Shown here piece after piece: positions 41,589-49,032 of a stretch of 64,000 nucleotides of DNA (position 1 is its first letter; each line of letters starts with the position of its first letter). The notes under the pieces are model-generated. The model was not told where the DNA came from. It was given only the letters and a program-made list of their open reading frames with translations, and searched no databases. Origin of the DNA: Rhizobium tropici CIAT 899 (lineage in GTDB: Bacteria > Pseudomonadota > Alphaproteobacteria > Rhizobiales > Rhizobiaceae); the NCBI RefSeq assembly GCF_000330885.1, contig NC_020059.1, forward strand, positions 1,725,001-1,789,000. Reading direction: 5' to 3'. The translations under genes and the position numbers were made by a program.

Positions 41589-41704
41589 CTTTCCAACCTC
41601 CTTTCGGTTCCTCATCCGATAGATAGCGCCAAGCTGGAGCTTGAAAAGACCTTGAAAGTCGCGTTGCCTCCGCTAAAGGCAGCCTTTCGCCGGGCTCACG
41701 CAAC

Positions 41705-41742
41705 AAAAAAGGGAAGGCGATTTGCTCCGCCTTCCCTTTTTT
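41705..41742 (-). terminator. strong terminator of the GlsB-type gene
   Basis: A 15-bp perfect stem including A/T flanks (41705-41719 with 41728-41742) and an 8-base loop, with A-run and T-run on the two sides, so it can work in both directions. It begins 38 bases beyond the stop of the gene at 41781-42038. Confidence 0.93.
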
Positions 41743-41780
41743 CCTCTTCCCAATTCGGGCGTATGCAGCCCGATACGCTG

Positions 41781-42038
41781 CTATCGCCTGATCAATCGCC
41801 CGATGAAAATGAGAATGCAGGCGCCGATGAAGCCAGTGACCAGATAGTTCAGCCATACATGAAACGGCAGCGCGATGCCGAGGGCACGAAACAGCCAGCT
41901 GGCGACGAGCGCGCCAACAATGCCGAGGATGATGTTCATGATGATGCCGGTGTTGCTCTTCATGATCATCTCGGCGAACCAGCCAGCCAAACCGCCGATG
42001 ATAATTGCTGCAATCCAACCTACGTTTGCGTCTTCCAT
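41781..42038 (-). CDS. GlsB/YeaQ/YmgE-family small membrane protein (copy 3)
   Basis: An 85-residue protein with three membrane spans and the family blocks GWIAAIIIGGLAGWFAE, NIILGIVGALVASWLF and TGFIGACILIFIGRLIRR. It is clearly related to the gene at 18696-18944. An AGGAGG-type ribosome site lies immediately upstream of the ATG. Likely a general-stress membrane protein of unknown molecular role. Confidence 0.9.
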   Translation of the reverse strand: MEDANVGWIAAIIIGGLAGWFAEMIMKSNTGIIMNIILGIVGALVASWLFRALGIALPFHVWLNYLVTGFIGACILIFIGRLIRR

Positions 42039-42414
42039 AAAAGAACCTCCTGAGGGCCCGACAGGTTGTTAACAATAGCTGATATACACCAAAAACGATT
42101 CGCACCCCAACTGTTGCGCATGGCGAGCCGATTGATCCGTTCATTGCAACCCTGATTATTAAGGGAAATTGTTACGGTTGTTTGGGTCTCTGAGAATCGA
42201 TTGTCTTGCCGCAGCTCATTCGTCGCTGGCGCCGGAATTCTGATTTTCCTGAAGAACGGGCGGCTTCTTCGGCCTATGGCGTCGTTTCGTGGTAGTGAGG
42301 TGAGGAAAAGCATCCTCGGCCACTGACAACCGCAATTTTATGGGTTGACCACAATAAGGCGTCTGCATATGTTCCGCGCACTTCCAGCCGGGGCAGCTTC
42401 TGCCAGCGGAGAGG
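42039..42414. other. intergenic region between the GlsB-type gene and tRNA-Lys
   Basis: A 376-base gap. It holds the divergent leader of the GlsB-type gene on the left and the tRNA-Lys promoter (42345-42373) on the right. I see no open frame with a ribosome site and no strong repeat in the middle. Confidence 0.6.
42345..42373 (+). promoter_or_regulatory. sigma-70-type promoter of tRNA-Lys
   Basis: TTGACC at 42345-42350, a 17-base spacer and TATGTT at 42368-42373, ending 41 bases before the mature tRNA. TTGAC-type -35 elements with 17-base spacers are typical of stable RNA promoters in rhizobia. Confidence 0.7.
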
Positions 42415-42490
42415 GAGAGCGTAGCTCAGTCGGTAGAGCAACTGACTTTTAATCAGTAGGTCATGGGTTCGAATCCCATCGCTCTCACCA
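42415..42490 (+). tRNA. tRNA-Lys (anticodon TTT)
   Basis: A 76-nt cloverleaf. The acceptor stem GAGAGCG pairs with CGCTCTC, the D arm is GCTC/GAGC, the anticodon arm is ACTGA-CTTTTAA-TCAGT with anticodon TTT, the T arm is ATGGG-TTCGAAT-CCCAT, and discriminator A plus CCA are encoded. All stems are fully paired, so it should be functional. No integrase gene or repeat of its 3' end lies nearby. Confidence 0.97.
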
Positions 42491-42767
42491 TCGTTTCTTT
42501 GTCCAGCCCGGAGAGATAGGTCGCCAAACGCCCTTAGGCGAAGGTGCGGATTTTTGTATTACTCGATTTTCCAGTGATATCGCCGTTACCTAGACCAGGT
42601 ACCTGGCCAAGATGCGGCACACACAGGAAGAGCCATATTTCTACCGAGCAACCCAGACACAAGAACAACCCGGTATTCGCTGCCTGCAGGGGAGATGCGC
42701 GAATCGAGATATTTAACTGAGCTCGCTGATCCACTAAATGAGCGCTCTTAAATACCAAAGGATCAAG

Positions 42768-42944
42768 ATGTCTGACCATCCGCGTTCATTAGAGTCGACA
42801 AGGCGTTGCTTATCGGACCGAAAGCCCAAAGGCACCATTATTTACATAATGGTCGCTGCGGTTGCGGTCATCATCGGATTGACTTCCGGACGGCACGAGA
42901 GCGCGATGCAAACCGTCCCCCAGGTTGCGAAGCTGGTTCATTAG
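42768..42944 (+). CDS. possible small single-span membrane protein
   Basis: A 58-residue frame with a basic N-terminal half and one hydrophobic segment (IIYIMVAAVAVIIGLTS, about residues 25-41). AAAGGA lies 5 bases before ATG 42768. No family is recognised and codon evidence is slight. It may be a real small membrane protein, like the 36-residue frame at 43742-43852, or chance. Confidence 0.4.
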   Translation: MSDHPRSLESTRRCLSDRKPKGTIIYIMVAAVAVIIGLTSGRHESAMQTVPQVAKLVH

Positions 42945-43172
42945 AACGATCATGAGCCTACCCGAAGGCCGCACACAACCCGGCAACCTTCGCAGATGTT
43001 TTTGATTGCTGAATCTCATCGATTGTCTTGCCTCGGTTCGCATCGCGCTTTCGTCCGTCAACCGGAACGCACAGGTTGTTGATGACGTTTGGTCCGAATT
43101 GGCTGGTGACGAATCTCGATTTCATAGTATCATAGCTTCATCAATAAGACTGTTGGTGAAGACGACGGGCGA

Positions 43173-43652
43173 ATGATGGAATTCGTGGCAGAGCTGTCTC
43201 TGTGGGAGATTTATGCAATCGTTTGCGGGTTGCTGGTATCCTTGGGCCTTTTGGCCGGGCTGATCGCGGGCAGGAGGTTTTCTATAGCCTTGAGAGTGCT
43301 GCCGCTTCTCGGAATCGCGATCACCGCGCCCGCGACCGAGCGGCTTGTGATCCCCTACCTCTCCGATCGTTATCCGGTGATCTTCGCCAACAAGGATTTG
43401 CCTAAGAAGATCGACCAGAAAACCACGCTGACGAAGATAGACCTCAGCGATCACATCTATAGCTATTTCTACGATCTCGATGACGATGATGACGATTTCG
43501 ATTCGCCTCTCGTCAAATCCGCGCAGCTTACCGATCTCTGCGACTTCCTGCTGCCGAAATTCAGTTCCGGCGAAGCATCTTTGGCGAATTACATCTATCA
43601 GCTGAAGGGCAGGGACTATTCGTTTTCGGTCGACAGCACCGACTGTTCCTGA
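43173..43652 (+). CDS. hypothetical membrane-anchored protein with acidic region
   Basis: A 159-residue protein of unknown function. Two hydrophobic segments (about residues 13-33 and 38-56) form an N-terminal anchor; the rest is soluble and contains a run of aspartates (YDLDDDDDDFDSP) near residue 100. The start could be ATG 43173 or 43176; no strong ribosome site is visible. Length and an uninterrupted frame in a gene-poor region make it likely to be real. Confidence 0.6.
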   Translation: MMEFVAELSLWEIYAIVCGLLVSLGLLAGLIAGRRFSIALRVLPLLGIAITAPATERLVIPYLSDRYPVIFANKDLPKKIDQKTTLTKIDLSDHIYSYFYDLDDDDDDFDSPLVKSAQLTDLCDFLLPKFSSGEASLANYIYQLKGRDYSFSVDSTDCS

Positions 43653-44096
43653 CGTTGGGCAGGCGAAATATCGAGCAGCAAGATTCGAGATCCCGATAAC
43701 GTTATTACCGCGCTCGCCTCCGCGGAGGTCGTGACCGGTACTTACGCAATTGTTGAGAGCGCAACGACTGCGACCGCCGTCAGCCCAGCGAAGATCGGCA
43801 GCAATTTGAGCATAACAAGCCGCGCGAGCTTCTTTCTTTCGATCGACGTCATGATCAGCATTCCTCACATGGCAGCGAAGCTTAAACGGATGGAATTCAA
43901 GATTCGTTTCACGCCTGTCGTCGCATTATTATATTATATGTCGCTAAAAGTACAGCGAAGCGGCATTTGCCTAATTCGAAGACAACAAATCCGCTGGTTA
44001 GTGGGATAGGGACCGCTGAGCATAATCGTGTCGTGCCTTCGTTCGGAACCTAATTTCATCAGGTGAGTTCCCTCTTTAACAAAAAGGAGGCACGCC
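43653..44096. other. gene-poor stretch with one tiny reverse-strand frame
   Basis: This 444-base region contains the 36-residue frame described at 43742-43852 and otherwise no supported gene. AT content rises around 43925-43945. A leader with AAGGAGG closes it, belonging to the TTG-start gene at 44097. Confidence 0.55.
43742..43852 (-). CDS. possible 36-residue membrane protein
   Basis: The frame reads a basic start (MTSIERKKLARLVMLK) then a hydrophobic helix (LLPIFAGLTAVAVVALSTIA) to a TAA stop. The layout, positive residues inside followed by one span, is what a small membrane protein should have. A GAGGA motif lies about 10 bases before the ATG. No family is known to me. Being so short, it could still be chance. 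Confidence 0.45.
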   Translation of the reverse strand: MTSIERKKLARLVMLKLLPIFAGLTAVAVVALSTIA

Positions 44097-44297
44097 TTGG
44101 CACAGGATCGAGATGAATCGAATGGCGAACGTGAGAAGAAGCAAGCGCTGGCAAAGATACAGCACAGCAAGGCGCATAAGAGCGATCGAATGAATAGGGA
44201 AAAGGATGGAGCTTCAGTCGTTGCCGATCCCAGAAATAGGCTTGCGGAGGGCAAGACCGATCCGGTGACAAAGGAGCGTAAACCGAGAGATGCATGA
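44097..44297 (+). CDS. small highly charged hydrophilic protein
   Basis: A 66-residue protein almost without hydrophobic residues and rich in Lys, Arg, Glu and Asp, probably intrinsically disordered. TTG 44097 is the start, with a near-perfect AAGGAGG ending 7 bases upstream, which is the main evidence that the gene is real. No family is recognised; the composition recalls small stress-induced hydrophilic proteins. Confidence 0.6.
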   Translation: MAQDRDESNGEREKKQALAKIQHSKAHKSDRMNREKDGASVVADPRNRLAEGKTDPVTKERKPRDA

Positions 44298-44423
44298 GCG
44301 ATAACTACCGCTCATACATTTGGTGGCCATCTGAACGATCGAACGAAATTCAAATCCGGCTGACGCGATTTTTCGCCGAGGCCTGGCATTTCATCTGAAT
44401 TTTGCGTGAGAGTAACGAACCGG

Positions 44424-44468
44424 TCGCGGTCAACTTTACCGCCAGCTGGATGGTAAAGTTGACCGCGA
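44424..44468. repeat. 17-bp perfect palindrome between convergent small genes
   Basis: Arms 44424-44440 and 44452-44468 are exact reverse complements (17 bp) around an 11-base loop that itself contains CCAGCTGG. It lies between the TTG-start gene at 44097 and the convergent psiF-like gene. No long T-run follows on either strand, so a simple terminator is only one possibility. Confidence 0.7.
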
Positions 44469-44485
44469 TTTCAGAGTGAAAAAGT

Positions 44486-44767
44486 CTAGGCCTTGCCGCC
44501 GTTCTTCTTGCAATCGCTTCGGAATTTGGCGCGCGCCTTTCCATGCAGGCCCTTCGCATCGGCCTGGGCCGAACATGCCTTGGAAACGGCAGTTTGGGCA
44601 GGCTTCGCTGCCTTTGGCTTCATCGTATTGGTCGTCGATGGCGTCGACGTCGTTGCACTCGGCGTGGTCGTTGTCGTGGTGCTGGGGGTGGTGGCCGTTT
44701 GTGCCATCGCGCTTACGCTGAAGAGTGCGACAAAGGCTGCAGTCGTGAACATAGTAGCAATTCTCAT
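44486..44767 (-). CDS. PsiF-repeat secreted protein
   Basis: A 93-residue exported protein: a Sec signal peptide (MRIATMFTTAAFVALFSVSAMA, cleavage after AMA), a low-complexity Thr/Ser/Pro linker of about 30 residues and one PsiF-type repeat at the C-terminus (CSAQADAKGLHGKARAKFRSDCKKN) with its two conserved cysteines. PsiF of E. coli is phosphate-starvation induced and has two repeats; function unknown. ATG at 44765-44767 is chosen because the signal peptide begins there. Periplasmic location is inferred. Confidence 0.85.
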   Translation of the reverse strand: MRIATMFTTAAFVALFSVSAMAQTATTPSTTTTTTPSATTSTPSTTNTMKPKAAKPAQTAVSKACSAQADAKGLHGKARAKFRSDCKKNGGKA

Positions 44768-45051
44768 GGGGGCTTTTCCTCCGCTGACTAGCTTGAGTGG
44801 AATGTGCGTTGTTCGACGAACTTCAACAGCTTGAACCAATATTTTTACAAATGCAATTCGCTCATCGCATAGCTTCGCGACTCCTGGTTGGGCCCGGAAA
44901 ACCGGGGAAAATCGGGGTTTTGCGCCTGGCTGCAGCTATCCCAATTCCGTCAACTTTAAGGCACGACGGCAAGCTCGCTCGAAAAGGTGATTGGCTTTCC
45001 GGCACCCGCGTCGTTAGGAAGGGAGCCGGAATGACATAGCCGGAGTCCATC

Positions 45052-45804
45052 GTGTCGCTTGCCGATATTTCGCTTCTGAGTGCTTTGGTCGCCGGAGCGC
45101 TTTCGTTTCTTTCACCCTGCGTGCTGCCGCTCGTGCCGCCTTATCTCTGTTACATGGCGGGAATTTCGGTCGAGCAGTTTCGCGGCGGCGGAGTGGCCGT
45201 CGCTCAGGCACCGGGCATCCGCGGCAATGTGTTGATGTCGGCGCTGTTCTTCACGCTGGGGTTTGCCACAGTATTCATCGCGCTCGGCGCCGGTGCGTCC
45301 TCGATCGGCATGCTTCTGCGCCAGCATCTCGATATTCTCGCCAAGATCGGCGGTTTGATCATCGTCATCATGGGGTTGAACTTCCTCGGTGTCTTCCGCA
45401 TCGGCCTTCTGGCCCGGGAGGCGCGCTTCCAGAGCGGCGGCAAGCCGGCGACGCTGACGGGCGCCTATATCATGGGCCTTGCCTTCGCCTTCGGCTGGAC
45501 GCCCTGCATCGGCCCGGTGCTCGGCGCCATCCTCGGCATTGCCGCATCGCGCGAAACGGTCGGCGCGGGCGCCGGCCTGCTCGCCGTCTATTCGCTCGGG
45601 CTTGCCATTCCCTTCTGGATCGCCGCCGGCTTTTCGGGCGCCTTTATGCGCTTTCTCTCCCGTTTCCGCCGTCATCTCGGCACGGTCGAACGGATCATGG
45701 GCGGGCTTCTGGTGCTCACCGGTCTCGCCTTCATCTTCGGCTATATCAGCGACATGGCGATCTGGTTTCAGCAGACCTTTCCGATCCTGATGAAAATCGG
45801 CTAA
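45052..45804 (+). CDS. ccdA: cytochrome c biogenesis/thiol-disulfide transporter CcdA
   Basis: A 250-residue six-span membrane protein that carries reducing equivalents from cytoplasmic thioredoxin to periplasmic thiol proteins, needed for c-type cytochrome maturation. The two redox cysteines are in SFLSPCVLPLVPPYL near residue 23 and GWTPCIGPVLGAIL near 148. The start is GTG 45052. No thioredoxin-like partner or ccm gene is adjacent; the AEC transporter downstream is unrelated. Confidence 0.94.
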   Translation: MSLADISLLSALVAGALSFLSPCVLPLVPPYLCYMAGISVEQFRGGGVAVAQAPGIRGNVLMSALFFTLGFATVFIALGAGASSIGMLLRQHLDILAKIGGLIIVIMGLNFLGVFRIGLLAREARFQSGGKPATLTGAYIMGLAFAFGWTPCIGPVLGAILGIAASRETVGAGAGLLAVYSLGLAIPFWIAAGFSGAFMRFLSRFRRHLGTVERIMGGLLVLTGLAFIFGYISDMAIWFQQTFPILMKIG

Positions 45805-45868
45805 GTCGGGCGATATTTTCGCCTCTCGTTCTTCTCGGCAAATGGAACATGCCCGATGGCTGACCCCC

Positions 45869-46831
45869 ATGGCTGATATCGTTGGTCTGTTGCTGCCGTT
45901 CTTCGGGCTGATCCTGGTCGGCTACGTCGCTGCACGCGTTACGAAGCAGCCGGCCGAGACGCTCGGCTGGTTGAACACGTTCATCATCTATGCCGCGCTG
46001 CCGGCGCTGTTTTTCAAGCTCGTGTCGCAAACACCGATCGACGAGCTGACGCGGATCGACTTCATCGCCACCGATATCGCCGCGACTTACTCGATTTTCC
46101 TGCTGCTGTTTCTGATCGGCCGTTTCCTGCGTCGCAATTCGGTTGCCGACAGCACTATCCAGGGCTTTGCGGGAGCCTATGGCAACATCGGTTACATGGG
46201 GCCGGGGCTTGCGCTGCTGGCGCTGGGCGAAAAGGCGGCTGCTCCGGTGGCGCTGATCGTCTGCTTCGAAAATGCGCTGCACTTCATCGTCGCACCTGCT
46301 CTGATGGCACTGGAAGGTGCCGACAGGCGTTCGTCGGCGAAGCTCGCTGTGGATATCGCCCGCAAGGTGCTGCTGCACCCCTTCATCCTGTCGACCGCGC
46401 TGGGTTTCGTCGCGGCAGCGTTTTCTCTCCATCAGCCGATCGCCTTCGAGCGATTTGTCAATTATCTCGCGCAAGCTGCTGCTCCTTGCGCACTATTTGC
46501 CATGGGCGTGACGCTCGCGCTGCGTCCGCTCAAGCGGATTCCGGTCGAGATCGGCTATATCGTGCCGGCAAAACTCATGCTGCATCCGCTCTTGGTTTAT
46601 GTCGTTCTACAAGCGGTCGGCGGCTTTGATCCGATCTGGATCGAGGCGGCGGTGTTGTTGGCGGCATTGCCGACGGCAACGAATGTCTTTGTCATCGGTC
46701 AGCAATACGACGTCTGGCAGGAGCGGGCCTCCGCCACTATCCTGATCACCACGGGCTGTTCCGTGGTGACGGTTTCGCTGGTGCTTTACCTGATAAAGTC
46801 GGGCGCCTTACCGGCGCAGCTTTTCCCGTAA
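45869..46831 (+). CDS. AEC-family transporter (auxin efflux carrier type)
   Basis: A polytopic membrane protein (about 320 residues, ten predicted spans) of the AEC family, which exports or imports small organic acids such as malate or malonate in bacteria. GYVAARVTKQPAETLGWLNTFIIYAALPALFF near the N-terminus and the C-terminal LLAALPTATNVFVIGQQY block are typical. ATG 45869 aligns best with the family; ATG 45842 adds nine residues. Its 3' end overlaps the convergent UbiH-type gene by 24 bases. Confidence 0.9.
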   Translation: MADIVGLLLPFFGLILVGYVAARVTKQPAETLGWLNTFIIYAALPALFFKLVSQTPIDELTRIDFIATDIAATYSIFLLLFLIGRFLRRNSVADSTIQGFAGAYGNIGYMGPGLALLALGEKAAAPVALIVCFENALHFIVAPALMALEGADRRSSAKLAVDIARKVLLHPFILSTALGFVAAAFSLHQPIAFERFVNYLAQAAAPCALFAMGVTLALRPLKRIPVEIGYIVPAKLMLHPLLVYVVLQAVGGFDPIWIEAAVLLAALPTATNVFVIGQQYDVWQERASATILITTGCSVVTVSLVLYLIKSGALPAQLFP

Positions 46832-48010
46832 CGCCGAGGAAAAATTGCGCAGGCCGCCGCCGGGTTCGATGCCCTCGCGCATGACGATGTTGCGGAGCGG
46901 CGCGATGGCCGAAAGCACATGCAGGCCTACTGCCCGCAGCATCTGCACGGGTAAAAAATCCGACAGAAGCGAGCGATTGAGGAGATCGACACTCGCCGTG
47001 CGGCTGACAATATCGGCGCGCCTCTTACGATCGAAACTGTCGCCCGATGTCGCCGAGATCGGCTGATCGGCGCGCGAGCAGAGAATGTCCGAAAGGGCCA
47101 AGATATCGCGAAGGCTGAGATTGAGGCCCTGCGCGCCGATCGGCGGGAAGACGTGGGCTGCCTCGCCGATCAGCGCGGCGCGACCCTTGCCGAAACGATA
47201 GGCCGTCATGCCGGAAAGCGGCCAGACCTGCACGCTGTCCTCGATCGTGACCTGGCCGAGCATCGATTGCATGCGTTCCTCGACCAACCGGCCCAGTTCT
47301 TCGAGCGACTTCTCCGCGTTGGCAGCGGCTTCGGTCGGCTTCTGAACCCAGACGAGGCTGGAGCGCCGGCCGGGCAGAGGCACCTGCGTAAAAGGGCCGC
47401 TTTCGGTGTGGAATTCCGTGGAGATGTTCTGATGCGGCAGGCTATGTGAAAAATTCAGAACCATTGCCGATTGCGGATAGGACCAGCCCTTGGTTTTGAT
47501 TCCGAGGGTCTCTCGCACTATCGAATTGCGGCCGTCCGCGCCGACGACGAATGCAGCTTCGATCGAATCACCATTGTCGAACGTGATCGAGACACCATCG
47601 TCGCGGAAGGCGATTTCGGAAGCCGTGGCTTCGATGCGGCTGACATTGCCTTCCGCTTCGATGGCTTGGCTGAGGTTGTCCAGCAACACGGCATTCGGAA
47701 TATTGTAACCGAAGGCATCCAGGCCGATTTCCGATGCCCGGAACGAGACCGTCGGTGCCCGCAGCAGCCGTGACGTGCCGTCGATGATGCGCATCGTGGT
47801 CAGCGCCGCCGCCGAAGGCGCGATCTTCTCCCATAGCGTCAGTCGCTCCAGAAAACGGATCGATTGATCCATCAGCGCCGTGGTCCGCTTGTCGGCTTTG
47901 TTGTGCGGCGCGGCCACAAGGGCGACGGATCTTCCGCCGCGCGCCAGCGCGAACGCCGTGATCATGCCGGCGAGCCCACCGCCGATAACGGCCACTTCAA
48001 TCTGCTTCAT
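46808..48010 (-). CDS. UbiH/UbiF-family FAD monooxygenase (ubiquinone biosynthesis)
   Basis: A 400-residue class A flavoprotein monooxygenase. The FAD motifs are VIGGGLAGM at the N-terminus, VVGADGRNSIVRE near residue 155 and ALIGEAAHVFPPIGAQGLNLSLRD near 285. Enzymes of this group hydroxylate the ring of ubiquinone precursors; alphaproteobacterial members such as UbiL can act at more than one ring position. Which carbon is modified here cannot be told from sequence. Convergent overlap of 24 bases with the AEC gene. Confidence 0.92.
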   Translation of the reverse strand: MKQIEVAVIGGGLAGMITAFALARGGRSVALVAAPHNKADKRTTALMDQSIRFLERLTLWEKIAPSAAALTTMRIIDGTSRLLRAPTVSFRASEIGLDAFGYNIPNAVLLDNLSQAIEAEGNVSRIEATASEIAFRDDGVSITFDNGDSIEAAFVVGADGRNSIVRETLGIKTKGWSYPQSAMVLNFSHSLPHQNISTEFHTESGPFTQVPLPGRRSSLVWVQKPTEAAANAEKSLEELGRLVEERMQSMLGQVTIEDSVQVWPLSGMTAYRFGKGRAALIGEAAHVFPPIGAQGLNLSLRDILALSDILCSRADQPISATSGDSFDRKRRADIVSRTASVDLLNRSLLSDFLPVQMLRAVGLHVLSAIAPLRNIVMREGIEPGGGLRNFSSALREKLRR

Positions 48011-48222
48011 ATCGATGCCTCAATTGCCTTCGGTACTGAAAATAAGCGCTTAGCCTGTTGAAATCCATGGGATGAAACATCGCAACGGGTGAAAATGACA
48101 GTAAGTCGCGCTAGCGTGCCCAGATAAACGCTTTTGCGCTGGCGATGCCGACCAAAGGATGCATATTAGCAAGAAAAACCGCCTGCTGGGGCAGGTGAAT
48201 AAGCTGACGAGTCGTGGGGCGG

Positions 48223-48948
48223 ATGAAAATCTTCAATTACAAGCGGGTGCCTTATGCGGAGATGCGTGCCTTCTCCGTTCATATACTGACGGCATCCGGA
48301 TCGTTTCTCGCCTTTCTCGGCGTCGTCGCGGCATCAGAACATCGCTTTGTCGATATGTTCTGGTGGCTTGGCCTGGCGCTGCTGGTCGATGGCATCGATG
48401 GGCCGATCGCGCGCAAGGTTCGCGTCAAGGAAGTGTTGCCCAACTGGTCCGGCGATACGCTCGACAATATCATCGATTACGTGACCTATGTGCTCCTGCC
48501 GGCATTCGCTCTCTATGAGAGCGGCATGATCGGCGAGCCCTGGTCGTTTGTCGCAGCCGGGATGATTGTCGTTTCCAGTGCCATCTATTACGCCGATACC
48601 GGCATGAAGACGGACGAATATTTCTTCTCCGGTTTCCCGGTCGTCTGGAACATGGTGATCTTCACGCTTTTCGTCATCGGCGCCAGCGCGACGACGGCCA
48701 TGATCCTTGTCGGCGTTTCCGTCGTCCTGACCTTTCTGCCGATCAATTTTCTGCACCCCGTGCGTGTCAAGCGCTTGCGACCGCTGAACCTTGGCATATT
48801 TCTCTTCTGGTCGGCACTCGGCATCTATTCGCTGCTGATGCATTTCGTCATGCCGCAATGGGCCGTTGTCCTCTTCATCATCAGCGGTATCTATCTCTAT
48901 TGCATCGGTGCCGTGCTGCAGTTTTTCCCGTCGCTCGGACGTCAGTAA
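48223..48948 (+). CDS. pcs: phosphatidylcholine synthase
   Basis: Pcs condenses CDP-diacylglycerol with choline to make phosphatidylcholine in one step, a pathway first found in Sinorhizobium and important for plant association. The 241-residue, multi-span protein has the CDP-alcohol phosphotransferase signature DGIDGPIAR ... GDTLDNIIDY near residues 60-90 and matches the remembered S. meliloti Pcs over most of its length. ATG 48223 is used; GTG 48214 would add three residues. The last two codons and the stop form the start of the tandem repeat that follows. Confidence 0.97.
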   Translation: MKIFNYKRVPYAEMRAFSVHILTASGSFLAFLGVVAASEHRFVDMFWWLGLALLVDGIDGPIARKVRVKEVLPNWSGDTLDNIIDYVTYVLLPAFALYESGMIGEPWSFVAAGMIVVSSAIYYADTGMKTDEYFFSGFPVVWNMVIFTLFVIGASATTAMILVGVSVVLTFLPINFLHPVRVKRLRPLNLGIFLFWSALGIYSLLMHFVMPQWAVVLFIISGIYLYCIGAVLQFFPSLGRQ

Positions 48949-49022
48949 GGCTCGTTCCTGGGTCGTCAGTCATGCGCGTCCCTAGAACGTCAGTGAGGCC
49001 CGTCCCTAGGACGTCAGTAAGG
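48941..49022. repeat. 24-nt imperfect tandem repeat after pcs
   Basis: Three 24-base units, at 48941-48964, 48965-48988 and 48989-49012, each starting GTCAGT and containing a CGTyCCTrG-like core, followed by a partial fourth unit at 49013-49022. Unit 1 begins within the final codons and stop of pcs, so the array looks like repeated duplication of the pcs end. It fills the gap up to the quinone oxidoreductase gene. Confidence 0.85.
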
Positions 49023-49032
49023 ATTGTGCATC

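Noticed and set aside
42415..42490. tRNA-Lys as attachment site of a genomic island
   Set aside because: No integrase, no second copy of the tRNA 3' end and no mobility genes were seen within the window.
48941..49022. CRISPR-like array
   Set aside because: Units are contiguous without spacers and diverge from each other; no cas genes are present. A simple tandem repeat explains it.
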